Notes: generated by a model not told the origin, from the letters alone. Counted from the stretch's first letter, positions 16,319 through 25,546 are shown. The stretch is DNA of 64,000 nucleotides from Paraburkholderia sp. BCC1884 (GCF_900996225.1 NZ_CAAJGL010000063.1:1-64000); one strand, 5' to 3'. Numbers and translations: made by a program.

Positions 16319-17836
16319 ATGCATCGCAGCGAACACGATCTGATGTGGCAGCAGTTATTGCCCACGCCTGCGCGCGGCGGTACGCCGCTTCAAGTGCAGT
16401 TGCGCACCGCTTTGGTCAACGCGATTCTGGATGGCCGCCTGCCGGCCGGATTGCGTTTGCCGTCCGGTCGCGAACTCGCGACGCTCGCCAGTGTGTCGCG
16501 CAACACGGCCGTGCTGGTTTACGAAAGGCTGGTAGCGGACGGCTATCTGGAAGCTCGGCCGCGCGACGGCTTCTATGTATGCGATGCGATCCGTCACGCG
16601 GAACCGGCCCAGGTCGACGGCGCGGCGATGCTGCATCGGCCAGACTGGCACGCGCGCACGTCGCATTCCGGCGACTCGTTCCGTTGGCTCGACCGGCCCG
16701 CCGGCTGGCAGAAATTCCGCTACCCGTTCGTGTTCGGCCAGTTCGATCCAAAGCTTTTTCCATTGTCCGACTGGCGTGAGTGCAGCCGCCAGGCACTCGA
16801 TGTGCCGTCCGTCGAAAGTTGGGCTCAGGACGGCGCACACGGCGATTCATCGCGCCTGATCGACCAGTTGATCCGGCGCGTACTGCCGCGCCGGGGGATT
16901 GCCGCCACGCCCGATCAGATCCTCCTGACGATGGGCACACAACACGGCCTGTACCTGCTGGCGGGGCTGTTTGCCAAGCCGGGCACGGTATTCGGCGTCG
17001 AAAACCCCGGCTATATGGATGCGCGCAATATCTTTGCGCGCAACGGTGCGCGCGTCGCACCGTTGCCGGTGGACCCGTTCGGTGTCGAACGTTCGCCGGA
17101 ATTGGCTGCCTGCGATTACGTCTACTGCACGCCAAGCCATCAATGTCCAACTGGCGTAACAATGAGCACCGACCGCCGTCTCGACTTGCTGGACCATGCG
17201 GCACGCTACGATCAGGTGATCTTCGAGGACGATTACGACCCTGAGACGCAATACGTCGGTCAACCGCTGCCCGCGCTGAAGGCAATCGACAAGTGCGATC
17301 GCGTGATTTATCTCAGCAGCCTGTCCAAATTGTTGTCGCCGGGTTTGCGGATCGGCTACGTTGTCGGCCCCGCATCGGTGATCGAAAAACTGCGCGTGAT
17401 GCGGCGTCTGATGATCCGTCAGGCGCCCGGCAACAACCAGGTGGCCGCCGCTCTGTTCATCGAACAGGGCCATTACGACCGCCTGCTAAATCAGACACGC
17501 CAGACCTTGAGTGCACGCGCAGCCGCGCTCATCGACGCGCTGCGACGCTATCTGCCTGATGCGCTTTTCAATGTCCCGCACGGTGGCTCGTCGGCGTGGG
17601 TGAAGCTGCCGGGCAACCCCGACCTGACGGCACTGCGTGCCGCGTGTATCGCGCAAGGGCTGCTATTCGATCCGGGCGAACCGTTCTTTTACGAAGCGAT
17701 GCGCGAACCTTATATACGACTGGGCTTCTCATCGATTGGGGTCGAGCGGATCGAACCCGGCGTTCGCGAACTCGCCCGTCTGGTGGATATTTATACGCGG
17801 CGGCATCCATCGCGTCGAGCGGTCGTGGCGTCTTGA
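16319..17836 (+). CDS. tauR: MocR-family regulator of taurine metabolism (TauR type)
   Basis: The 505-residue protein joins a GntR winged helix (LPSGRELATLASVSRNTAVL, about 46-65) to a full fold-type I aminotransferase-like domain. The PLP lysine is visible in YLSSLSKLLSPGLRIGYV, and the cofactor-contact Asp in VIFEDDYDPE. MocR regulators sense a substrate through PLP and switch transcription; TauR responds to taurine. Its position, divergent from the taurine aminotransferase and upstream of TauABC, supports the same role. The start at 16319 has GAGGA 6 nt upstream and is preferred to the in-frame ATG at 16298. The sequence alone would equally fit PdxR or GabR; the neighbours decide. Confidence 0.8.
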   Translation: MHRSEHDLMWQQLLPTPARGGTPLQVQLRTALVNAILDGRLPAGLRLPSGRELATLASVSRNTAVLVYERLVADGYLEARPRDGFYVCDAIRHAEPAQVDGAAMLHRPDWHARTSHSGDSFRWLDRPAGWQKFRYPFVFGQFDPKLFPLSDWRECSRQALDVPSVESWAQDGAHGDSSRLIDQLIRRVLPRRGIAATPDQILLTMGTQHGLYLLAGLFAKPGTVFGVENPGYMDARNIFARNGARVAPLPVDPFGVERSPELAACDYVYCTPSHQCPTGVTMSTDRRLDLLDHAARYDQVIFEDDYDPETQYVGQPLPALKAIDKCDRVIYLSSLSKLLSPGLRIGYVVGPASVIEKLRVMRRLMIRQAPGNNQVAAALFIEQGHYDRLLNQTRQTLSARAAALIDALRRYLPDALFNVPHGGSSAWVKLPGNPDLTALRAACIAQGLLFDPGEPFFYEAMREPYIRLGFSSIGVERIEPGVRELARLVDIYTRRHPSRRAVVAS

Positions 17837-18157
17837 GCCCTCTGCGACATGACGATGCCAGGCGTCGCGACGACACATGATCGACGACCCAGCATTGTGC
17901 AGGCATGCACAACAAGTTGCACCGGATCGCACTGCAACGGGGCCACGCCGATAGGGGCCATCGTCGTGTCGAAGTAGGGATGTTCATTCACAGCCTGCTT
18001 CTGCCCCCAGGTGTCGACGTTCCGAGTGCTGGCCCAATCGAAAACCCCCGCTGGCTCCATCCGCTGGTCAGGAACGTGCAACAAAAGGATCCAGACACGG
18101 CAGTTACGTTGCGCCGCTGTCATCGTTCAAACCATTCAAGACCAAGAGGATCACCGC
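17837..18157. other. Leader region of tauABC with an inverted repeat
   Basis: About 320 bp between tauR and tauA. A perfect inverted repeat, TTGTGC (17895-17900) and GCACAA (17907-17912) with a 6-nt spacer, lies 58 bp after the tauR stop and could be an operator or a hairpin. The GCCAGC repeats of the divergent promoter are not repeated here. The minus strand is open through most of the interval but has no recognised family pattern. Confidence 0.4.
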
Positions 18158-19213
18158 ATGAAAGCATTTGCCCCGTTCCCCGATGCGAAGCGCGTTTCCC
18201 TTCCCCGTCTGCTTCGTGCGATTGCCGCGATCTGCGCAGCATCTCTGGTGACGAGCGCGTTTGCTGCCGACAAGGAAGTCACGATTGCCTATCAGGACAT
18301 GATGGTGCCCTGGCGTTACGCGCAGCAACTCGATGAGGCCGGCAAGGAAACGGGCTACAAGGTGAGCTACCGGAAGTTCGGCGGCGGCGGCGATGTGATT
18401 CGCGCGATGGCCTCGGGCAACGTGCAACTCGGCGAAGCCGGGTCGAGCCCGGTCGCAGCCGGTCTGAGCCAGGGCTTGCCGATCCAGCTCTTCTGGATTC
18501 TCGACAACATCAACGACGCCGAGGCGCTCGTCGTGCGCGACGGCTCCGGCGTAACGTCGGTCGCGGGGTTGAAGGGCAAGCGCCTCGGCGTGCCGTTCGT
18601 GTCCACGAGTCACTTTCACGCGCTGCTTGCGATCAAGAAGGCCGGTCTCGCCGACGGCGATGTCAAGGTGCTGAACATGCGCCCCGCGGAAATCGCCGCT
18701 GCGTGGGCGCGTGGCGATATCGACGCGGCCTACGTATGGAATCCGGTCCTCACGAAGATCGAAGCGAACGGCAAGGTCGTTACCACCTCCGGCAAGATCG
18801 CGTCGCAAACGGGTCTCGCAACCTTCGACGGTTTCGTCGTCAATAGCGACTGGGCAAAAGCCAATCCGCAATTCATGACGAGCTTCGTGAAGATTCTGGC
18901 GAAGGGCGACGCCGACTACCGGGCGCATCCGGATCAATGGGTCGGCACCACGCCGCAAGGCAAGGCTATCGCCGAAGTGAGCGGTGGCGCACCGGATGAA
19001 GTGAAGGATTCACTCGCGCTCTACCAGTTCCCGACGCCGCAGGAGCAGATGTCCGATAAGTGGCTGGGCGGGGGCAAGAATTCGGGTGCTGCGAAATCGC
19101 TTCTGGCGACAGCGCAATTCCTGAAGGAGCAGAAGACGCTGCAAAGCACGTTGCCCGACTACTCGGTAGGCGTCACGGATCAGTACATCAAGGCTGCAGC
19201 GGCCGCGAAGTAA
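18158..19213 (+). CDS. tauA: Taurine ABC transporter, periplasmic binding protein TauA
   Basis: The 351-residue protein has a Sec signal peptide (RAIAAICAASLVTSAFAADK, cleavage after AFA near residue 35) and follows E. coli TauA closely: VTIAYQ at the start of the mature part, YRKFGGGGDVIRAMASGNVQLGEAGSSPVAAG, GVPFVSTSHFHALLA, IAAAWARGDIDAAYVWNPVL and a C-terminal DYSVGVTDQYI. It captures taurine in the periplasm for TauBC. The ATG at 18158 is preceded by AAGAGGA. It is the first gene of tauABC and follows tauR in the same direction after 321 bp. E. coli uses this system for sulfur; the gene set here suggests nitrogen. Confidence 0.9.
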   Translation: MKAFAPFPDAKRVSLPRLLRAIAAICAASLVTSAFAADKEVTIAYQDMMVPWRYAQQLDEAGKETGYKVSYRKFGGGGDVIRAMASGNVQLGEAGSSPVAAGLSQGLPIQLFWILDNINDAEALVVRDGSGVTSVAGLKGKRLGVPFVSTSHFHALLAIKKAGLADGDVKVLNMRPAEIAAAWARGDIDAAYVWNPVLTKIEANGKVVTTSGKIASQTGLATFDGFVVNSDWAKANPQFMTSFVKILAKGDADYRAHPDQWVGTTPQGKAIAEVSGGAPDEVKDSLALYQFPTPQEQMSDKWLGGGKNSGAAKSLLATAQFLKEQKTLQSTLPDYSVGVTDQYIKAAAAAK

Positions 19214-19254
19214 GCAGAAGCGGCGCTTGCGCTCATTTATCCACGGAAACGATC

Positions 19255-20040
19255 ATGCTCGAAATCAAGGATCTCTCGATTGAATATGCCGCCCGCAAGG
19301 GACCACCGGCACTCGCGCTCGACAACATATCGCTGAATATCGAGGCGGGCGAATTCGTCGTGGCGCTGGGCGCGTCGGGTTGCGGCAAGACTACCTTGCT
19401 CAACACGATTGCAGGTTTCATCCCGCCCACACGCGGCGAGATCGTACTCGACGGGAAACCTGTCAATGGTCCCGGTTTCGAGCGTGGTGTGGTGTTTCAG
19501 AAGCACGCGTTGATGCCCTGGATGAACGTGATCGAGAACGTCGAATTCGGATTGCGGTTGCGTCATGTGCCGCTCAACGAACGACGCCGTATCGGCATGG
19601 AATGTCTGCGGCGCGTCGGTCTGTCCGCGGTTGCGCAACGGCCCGTGTACGAGTTGTCGGGCGGCATGCAGCAACGTGTAGGCGTGGCGCGTGCGATTGC
19701 GTCATCGCCACACGTGATGCTGCTCGACGAGCCGCTCGGCGCGCTCGATGCTTTCACCCGCGAGTCGATCCAGACGCTGCTGCTCGACCTGTGGAACGAC
19801 TCGAAGGGCGTGTTCTTTTTCATCACGCACGATGTCGAGGAAGCACTGTTTCTCGCAACACGTCTCGTCATCATGGCGCCGCATCCGGGACGGATCGTGC
19901 ACGAAATCGAATTGCCGTTTGCCAGAACGTTTCTGCAAACACGCGATGCGCGGGCGACCAAAGCCAGCGCAGACTTCATCGCGATGCGCGAGCGTGTGCT
20001 GTCGCTAGTTCACGAAACCTCGTCGGGAGGCACACACTGA
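19255..20040 (+). CDS. tauB: Taurine ABC transporter, ATPase TauB
   Basis: The 261-residue ATPase has Walker A GASGCGKTT near residue 39, the signature LSGGMQQRVGVARA, Walker B VMLLDEPLGALD and the switch His in FFITHDVEEA. The pattern matches nitrate/sulfonate/taurine importers of the SsuB/TauB group. The ATG at 19255 gives the standard start for such ATPases. It lies 41 nt after tauA, and its TGA overlaps the ATG of tauC by one base (TGATG). It drives taurine import from the cytoplasmic face. Substrate choice rests on TauA. Confidence 0.9.
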   Translation: MLEIKDLSIEYAARKGPPALALDNISLNIEAGEFVVALGASGCGKTTLLNTIAGFIPPTRGEIVLDGKPVNGPGFERGVVFQKHALMPWMNVIENVEFGLRLRHVPLNERRRIGMECLRRVGLSAVAQRPVYELSGGMQQRVGVARAIASSPHVMLLDEPLGALDAFTRESIQTLLLDLWNDSKGVFFFITHDVEEALFLATRLVIMAPHPGRIVHEIELPFARTFLQTRDARATKASADFIAMRERVLSLVHETSSGGTH

Positions 20041-20924
20041 TGTCGAACTCAAATACCGACGTGCTGATCGACCCGGCGCTCAGCCAGGATGCCACGGCGG
20101 TCGCGCCGACCCGGCGCATGTCGCGCAAGCGGGCGACTTCGTATGGCGCATTGGGCCAGGGCAGCACGTTTGCAATCAGTCTCGCGACCACTGCGGCGCT
20201 GCTCGCGTTATGGTGGATCAGCACACGCTTTGGCTGGATCAAACCGCTGTTCCTGCCCTCGCCGGCCGCGACCTTCGAGGCCTTGATCGGCGCAATCAAA
20301 GGCGACACGCAGGGCGGTACGCTCCTCGTGCAGCACATCACGATCAGCATGATTCGCGTTCTGGCCGCGTTCGCGCTGGCTGTCGTCACGGCGGTACCGG
20401 TCGGCATTGCCATGGGGACGTCACGCATTGCGCGCGGCATCTTTGATCCGATCATCGAGTTCTATCGTCCGCTGCCGCCGCTCGCCTATCTGCCGCTGAT
20501 CGTGATCTGGCTCGGCATCGACGAAAGCGCAAAGATCACGTTGATTTATCTGGCCTGCTTTGCGCCGCTCGCGATGGCGTCCAAAGCAGGGGTACGCTCC
20601 GTCGCGATCGAACAGATCAATGCCGCGCGTTCGCTCGGCGCGACGCGCTGGCAAGTGATCCGGCTTGTCGTTCTGCCTGCCGCCATGCCCGAGATTCTGA
20701 CCGGCATGCGCATCGCGATCGGCTTCGGTTGGACCACGCTGGTTGCCGCAGAAATGGTCGCGGCAACCGCCGGCCTCGGTCAGATGGTGCTGAGCGCGTC
20801 GAACTTTCTACGCACGGATGTCGTGATCATGGGGATTCTCGTGATCGGCGTGCTTGCGTACTGCTTTGACCTGATGATGCGTCAGATCGAGCGTGCATTG
20901 ACGCCGTGGAAAGGGAAGATGTGA
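20040..20924 (+). CDS. tauC: Taurine ABC transporter, permease TauC
   Basis: The 294-residue inner-membrane permease has about six membrane segments and the EAA loop that contacts the ATPase (INAARSLGATRWQVIRLVVLPAAMPEILTG). The block FLPSPAATFEALI after the first membrane segment, and FYRPLPPLAYLPLIVIWLGI, are characteristic of SsuC/TauC permeases. The start overlaps the tauB stop (TGATG), with GGGAGG 9 nt upstream, so tauBC are translated together. A long frame open upstream to 19380 is a shadow of tauB. A hairpin at 20995 may end the transcript. Confidence 0.9.
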   Translation: MSNSNTDVLIDPALSQDATAVAPTRRMSRKRATSYGALGQGSTFAISLATTAALLALWWISTRFGWIKPLFLPSPAATFEALIGAIKGDTQGGTLLVQHITISMIRVLAAFALAVVTAVPVGIAMGTSRIARGIFDPIIEFYRPLPPLAYLPLIVIWLGIDESAKITLIYLACFAPLAMASKAGVRSVAIEQINAARSLGATRWQVIRLVVLPAAMPEILTGMRIAIGFGWTTLVAAEMVAATAGLGQMVLSASNFLRTDVVIMGILVIGVLAYCFDLMMRQIERALTPWKGKM

Positions 20925-20994
20925 CATACCACCCGGGGGATGTCGCTACGCCTTGTTGCTGCTTCAGGCCGCTGCGACTGCCGCACTCCATCCC

Positions 20995-21011
20995 CATGCC
21001 TCGCAGGCATG
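20995..21011 (+). terminator. Candidate terminator hairpin after tauC
   Basis: Arms CATGCCT (20995-21001) and AGGCATG (21005-21011) pair perfectly with a 3-nt loop, about 70 nt after the tauC stop. A short A run follows, not a T run, so the support is moderate at best. Confidence 0.35.
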
Positions 21012-21138
21012 CCGGCAGGCCTAAAAAGTCATTTCAATCGCGTACGCCAGCGGCTAGATTCTCGCTTGAGGAGCTTACACACAGAGCGACTTCGGAGGTT
21101 TTCCTCTGTCACTTCGTCTCAGCAATCGGAGCAAGCAA

Positions 21139-21540
21139 ATGTCGTCACCGCAAACCGCTAATGGCCGCTCGATCAAGATTCCCAGTCCAGATCATCCCAT
21201 CACTATCGAAGCAACCGCCGCACGCGTGAGAGTGACCGTGGCCGGAAAGACGATCGCCGACTCGCGCCATGCGCTTACGTTGCATGAAGCGAAGTACAGC
21301 CCCGTCTACTACATTCCCCGTAGCGACGTGGACATGACGATGCTGGCGTCGACGGACCATTCGACCTATTGCCCATACAAGGGCGACTGCTCGTACTTCT
21401 CGATCATCCCTGGCGGTGAACGTTCGGTCAATGCAGTCTGGACGTATGAATCGCCGTTCCCGGCTGTGCAGCAGATCGAAGGGTATCTCGCGTTCTATCC
21501 GGATCGGGTCGACTCGATCGACCTTTCCAGCGCCGCCTGA
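21139..21540 (+). CDS. DUF427 domain protein
   Basis: The 133-residue protein carries the DUF427 core: RVRVTVAGKTIADSRHALTLHE followed by YYIPRSDVDMTML and the signature STYCPYKGDCSYFSI. The family adopts a small beta fold of unclear function; it is widespread and often lies near oxidoreductases. The ATG at 21139 has CGGAGC upstream. An MFS gene begins 5 nt after the stop, so the two are almost certainly cotranscribed, which hints that the protein serves handling of whatever the transporter moves. Nothing catalytic can be assigned. Confidence 0.8.
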   Translation: MSSPQTANGRSIKIPSPDHPITIEATAARVRVTVAGKTIADSRHALTLHEAKYSPVYYIPRSDVDMTMLASTDHSTYCPYKGDCSYFSIIPGGERSVNAVWTYESPFPAVQQIEGYLAFYPDRVDSIDLSSAA

Positions 21541-21545
21541 TCCTC

Positions 21546-22793
21546 ATGATCCGCTTGACGACCACGCCGGCAGCCGTCCCGCAGCGAAAGCCAGCTTACT
21601 TCTGGATTGCGGCAGCAGTAAGCGTGCATACCTTGTGGACCAGCGCTGCGCCGGCGATGTTCTACCCGATATACGCAAGGCAGTTTGACCTGAGCGCCTC
21701 GACGGTGGCCGGCATATTTGCCGTCTACCCTGTTGTGGTGGTCGTCGCGTTGTTGCTTCTGGCAGACCTTCCCGAGTGGGTCGGCAGAAAACGTACGATG
21801 TTGATCGGACTCGCATGCTCGATCATCGGGGTCGCGCTGTTCGCGGTGGCCGACGGCCCCATGCAGCTTTTTGCGGGACGTATTTTCATGGGCGCGGGGG
21901 TCGGCCTGTCAGCCGGACCGGCATCGGCTGCGCTCGTGGAGTATTCCCCCGTCTCCCGTCGCCATATTGCCAGCGCTGCCAATACCGCCGCGCAAGCAGT
22001 TGGGCTCGCGCTCGCCACATTGATTGGCGGCGCGTTGATTCAATATGCTCCCCTGCCGCTACGTATGAATTACGTCACGTTGCTAGGCTTCCTGATTCTT
22101 CTCTTCGGCTATACGTTGTGGTTGCCGTCGGATGTGCCTGCAACGAAGCCGTCTGGATGGCGAATTCGTGTCGTCGGGGTGCCGAAACCGAGCCGACGTG
22201 TTTTCTGGTCGTCCGCGTTAGCTTGCGTGTCGGCCTTCATGTTGGGTTCGGTGTTTCTGTCGGCGGGTGCGCAGATCGCCCATGATCTTGTTCGCTCGAG
22301 CAATGCGCTCGTGAACGGCTCGATGATCTCGCTCTTTGCTGCGGTATGGGGCCTGGCAAGCATCGCACTTCGGCGCATGCCGTTCCGGCACACGGTGCTG
22401 GTTGGCGGCATCTGCGCTGTCGTGTCGACGATACTTCTCGTTCGCGCCGGAATGGACCATTCACTTTCGCTGTTTCTGCTCTCAACCGTCATTGGCGGGG
22501 CGAGCTATGGTCTGCTCTTCCTCGGCGGACTCGGAAATCTCAACTCAGGTACGCCGGACACCAGCCGCGGCCTCGCGCTTTCGTCCCTGTACTTCTGCTG
22601 CTATCTGATCCAGGCGCTCACTGCATTGGCTCTGGGACTCGCTATCACCCGCTTTGGCATTTACCATGCTCTTCAGCAGGTGTGTACGCTCATTGCGTTG
22701 CTCTCCGCTGTATCGGTCGGCGCTTTCTGGTGGCCGGCAATGCTCGATCGGGCGCCTGCCAACCAGAGCAATCAAAATGCTGTCAAGCACTGA
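21546..22793 (+). CDS. MFS transporter
   Basis: The 415-residue protein has about twelve hydrophobic segments in two halves and the MFS loop motif LPEWVGRKRTMLIG between segments 2 and 3. It resembles drug/metabolite exporters of the DHA1 type. It starts 5 nt after the DUF427 gene. Its 3' end overlaps the end of the convergent large regulator gene by 22 nt (22772-22793), so the two transcripts are antisense at their tails. Substrate unknown; the neighbouring regulator and reductases suggest export of a toxic organic compound, which is inference. Confidence 0.8.
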   Translation: MIRLTTTPAAVPQRKPAYFWIAAAVSVHTLWTSAAPAMFYPIYARQFDLSASTVAGIFAVYPVVVVVALLLLADLPEWVGRKRTMLIGLACSIIGVALFAVADGPMQLFAGRIFMGAGVGLSAGPASAALVEYSPVSRRHIASAANTAAQAVGLALATLIGGALIQYAPLPLRMNYVTLLGFLILLFGYTLWLPSDVPATKPSGWRIRVVGVPKPSRRVFWSSALACVSAFMLGSVFLSAGAQIAHDLVRSSNALVNGSMISLFAAVWGLASIALRRMPFRHTVLVGGICAVVSTILLVRAGMDHSLSLFLLSTVIGGASYGLLFLGGLGNLNSGTPDTSRGLALSSLYFCCYLIQALTALALGLAITRFGIYHALQQVCTLIALLSAVSVGAFWWPAMLDRAPANQSNQNAVKH

Positions 22794-25546
22794 CTTCTGA
22801 TTCCTTTCACATGCTCCAGATTGGCGAGGCTCATCGCGCAACGCAGTTTCAACGAAAGAAAGCCATATTGCCCGGCACTCTCCATCGCCTGAACCAGCAC
22901 CTGCTCAGCCTCGATTAACCTCGGTCTCCTGCGGTCAGCCATCAGCACCTCCGCCTTTGCCCTTAAAAGCTCGGGTAGCGAGGATTTGTCGCCCGTGCGA
23001 AGCGCACGGCCTACCGCTTCCTCGATCACATCAGTGGCCTGCTCGATTTTTCCGTGCTTCGTCAACGCGTCGACGGTGGCCGTGACGAATGGAGTGAGCG
23101 ATAGATAAAAGCGTTTTGAGCCAATGTTTTCCATCGCCGGATAGATCATCTGGGCAAACGCAGAGGTGTTTCCGGCACGCATGTCCAGAAGACCTTGCCA
23201 CATCTGCGCACGTGCATGCCAAGTGGAGATGCTGTGGCGCCGGGTTTCGACAACGAGCGCGGCGACTGCGTCTTCGAGCGAACTATCGTCCCCGCAAACG
23301 AGTGCCAATGTGCAAACCGCTTCGCTCAACGCGTAACAGATGGAGACCGGATGATCGAGTTCGCGTGCCGAGACGAGTGATTGATGGGCCATGGCCCGCG
23401 CCTCGTCGGGGTTGCCCCCCAGCCAGAGCGCAAGAGCAAGAGACGCGTACGACAGCATCTTTTCGTCATAAAGGAAGCGCATTCGATGAGAGCGCGTCAG
23501 CGACGTTTGATCGATAGCCGCTATGCTTAACTCGTCTATCGCGTGATCGATATCACCCGCAAATAACAGCGACATTCCCGTCAGACGGTGCGCTGCAAGT
23601 TGATCGCAGGGCCACACGGATAACGAAGCGACCCGATGAAATCTCCCCGACAATGCAATCGCCTGCTCGAATTCTCCATTCAGGTAGTGGCACATCCAAC
23701 GTCCCCACATGCCCAGGAGTTCGAAGTCCAGATTCCCGATATCGCCGGCTATGTTGACGGTCGACTGAAAGGCATCGCCAGTCTCAGTGCCAACCGTATG
23801 ACATAGCAAACTCATTCCTCGAGCGGCGTAGAGCTTCATATGCCGCTCGTCGACCCTGGAATCCTGAGTTGACAACCAATCCAGTGACTCGTCCACCCGA
23901 GCCTGACACTCCTTGAGCAGCGCGAGATGCATAAGAAACGGAATGCTCGAAACCGTTAGCCGCACCGCTAGCGGCCTATCCCCATCGGAGCCAAAGGACC
24001 ACATCATGGCCGCGCGAAGGTCATCCAGGTGCTGGACGTATACATTCCTCCAATCGACGTCTTCGCGGGAAGACGCGCGCTGCTCGGCCGGCTCGAATAG
24101 CTCGAGACAGTAGCGTGCGTGACGACCCGACCACTCGCGTAGCGTGCCGCCTTCCTGGAGTTTTTCCTTCGCGTAGGCGCGCGTCGACTCCAGAAGACGG
24201 TATCGTACGTTCCCTGCGCTCGAAGTGACCGACAGAAGCGATTTATCGACGAGCTCGATGATCGCAGCAATGACTGAGTCTGGCGGGATATCCGAACAGG
24301 TGACCATGCCTAGAGCGGACTCCATGGTGAACGTTCCGGCGAACATGCCCAGACGGTTCAAAACAGTCTGCTGAAGGCCGGATAAAAGGCCGTAACTCCA
24401 GTCGAGCGTAGCGCGCAAGGTCTGTTGTCTGGGTAGCGCGGTCCTCGCACCGTGCGTGAGTATCTGGAAGCGATTTTCCAGACGGTCCGCGACACCCTGC
24501 AGACCGAACACGGGCACACACGCCGCCGCGAGTTCAAGCGCCAAAGGGATGCCATCCAGGTGCCGGCATATGCGAGATTCCAAACGCAATGCAGCGACCG
24601 GATCCCAACTCAGGCGAGCATCGGTACCGGCACGCTCCTCGAACAACCGCACAGCACCGAATTCCCGTGCATCGCCGCGGTCCTCCTCGGGCGGCACCTC
24701 AAGGGAAGGCACACGGTAGACCACCTCTCCCGGTACACGCAAGGGCTCACGGCTCGTGGCCAGAACAATAGCGCGCGGCGCGACGCGCAGGAGTCTTTCA
24801 GCCATTCTCGCGCTTGCATCAATCAGATGCTCGCAGTTGTCGAGCACCAGTAGCAGTCGTCTCGATAGCAGCGTCGGCGCCAGTCGATCGAGACTCGGTG
24901 TGCCGTCGCCCGGGGGATAACCCAGCGCAACGGCAATGGTGGTCGGCAGATAGTCGGGCGAGGTCGTTGCCGCGAGTTCGGCTATGTAGACGCCGTCGTC
25001 GAAACTCGATATCGATTGACGCGCCGCCTCCAGCGCGAGCCGGGTTTTACCGACGCCGCCCGATCCGACGAGCGTGATCAAGCGGTGGCGGGTCAACAGT
25101 CCGCGCACCTCTTCGACGGCAACTTCACGACCGATAAGCGGGCATATGTCAGCGGGAATCGTGACGCCAGGAAAGGCCGGCGCCTCGGTTTGCGCGCTTG
25201 CCAGGCCGTCCAGCTTCGCTCCTTTTCCAGCCAGTTCCCCCGTGAATTGATATCCCCGACCGGTCACGGTCCGGATCGCGGAACGGTCTTCTCCGAGAGC
25301 ACGCCTGAGAGCGGAAATCTGGCCTTCTACCGTGTTGTCCTCTACGACGCGATTGTTCCAGACGCTCGCAATGATGTTGTCCTTGCTTAACACCGATCCC
25401 CTGGACTGCACGAGGAACAGGAGGAGATCGAACGCCCGGTCACCCACCTCGATCTTGACGCCTTTGTGCAGGAGCTCTCTCCTGCGCGGTACGACAATCG
25501 TGGTACCGAAGGCGAAGTCATCGTGAGGGAAAGCAGACGCGTCCAT
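22772..25546 (-). CDS. Winged-helix/ATPase/TPR transcriptional regulator
   Basis: The 924-residue protein has three parts. An OmpR/PhoB-type winged helix lies at about 10-103 (LLHKGVKIEVGDRAFDLLLF, then ISALRRALGED and TVTGRGYQFTGEL). A STAND/NB-ARC-like ATPase follows (Walker A GSGGVGKT at 161-168, Walker B RLLLVLDNCEHL, then VLATSREPLRVPGE and IPLALELAAA). The C-terminal half is alpha-helical and TPR-like. Such regulators couple ATP-dependent assembly to DNA binding. The ATG at 25546 has GAGGAG upstream; a longer frame to 25654 lacks one. It is divergent from the old yellow enzyme at 26024 and has a paralogue at 59299-62193, likewise next to dehydrogenases. The inducer is unknown. Confidence 0.85.
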   Translation of the reverse strand: MDASAFPHDDFAFGTTIVVPRRRELLHKGVKIEVGDRAFDLLLFLVQSRGSVLSKDNIIASVWNNRVVEDNTVEGQISALRRALGEDRSAIRTVTGRGYQFTGELAGKGAKLDGLASAQTEAPAFPGVTIPADICPLIGREVAVEEVRGLLTRHRLITLVGSGGVGKTRLALEAARQSISSFDDGVYIAELAATTSPDYLPTTIAVALGYPPGDGTPSLDRLAPTLLSRRLLLVLDNCEHLIDASARMAERLLRVAPRAIVLATSREPLRVPGEVVYRVPSLEVPPEEDRGDAREFGAVRLFEERAGTDARLSWDPVAALRLESRICRHLDGIPLALELAAACVPVFGLQGVADRLENRFQILTHGARTALPRQQTLRATLDWSYGLLSGLQQTVLNRLGMFAGTFTMESALGMVTCSDIPPDSVIAAIIELVDKSLLSVTSSAGNVRYRLLESTRAYAKEKLQEGGTLREWSGRHARYCLELFEPAEQRASSREDVDWRNVYVQHLDDLRAAMMWSFGSDGDRPLAVRLTVSSIPFLMHLALLKECQARVDESLDWLSTQDSRVDERHMKLYAARGMSLLCHTVGTETGDAFQSTVNIAGDIGNLDFELLGMWGRWMCHYLNGEFEQAIALSGRFHRVASLSVWPCDQLAAHRLTGMSLLFAGDIDHAIDELSIAAIDQTSLTRSHRMRFLYDEKMLSYASLALALWLGGNPDEARAMAHQSLVSARELDHPVSICYALSEAVCTLALVCGDDSSLEDAVAALVVETRRHSISTWHARAQMWQGLLDMRAGNTSAFAQMIYPAMENIGSKRFYLSLTPFVTATVDALTKHGKIEQATDVIEEAVGRALRTGDKSSLPELLRAKAEVLMADRRRPRLIEAEQVLVQAMESAGQYGFLSLKLRCAMSLANLEHVKGIRSQCLTAF

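Noticed and set aside
17791..18123. Minus-strand frame upstream of tauA with a partly protein-like reading
   Set aside because: It overlaps the end of tauR and the tauA promoter region and matches no family; kept only as a possible relic.
19380..20039. N-terminal extension of the TauC frame
   Set aside because: It overlaps tauB in another frame and is Arg/Ala-rich; the TGATG junction at 20038-20042 with GGGAGG upstream marks the true start.
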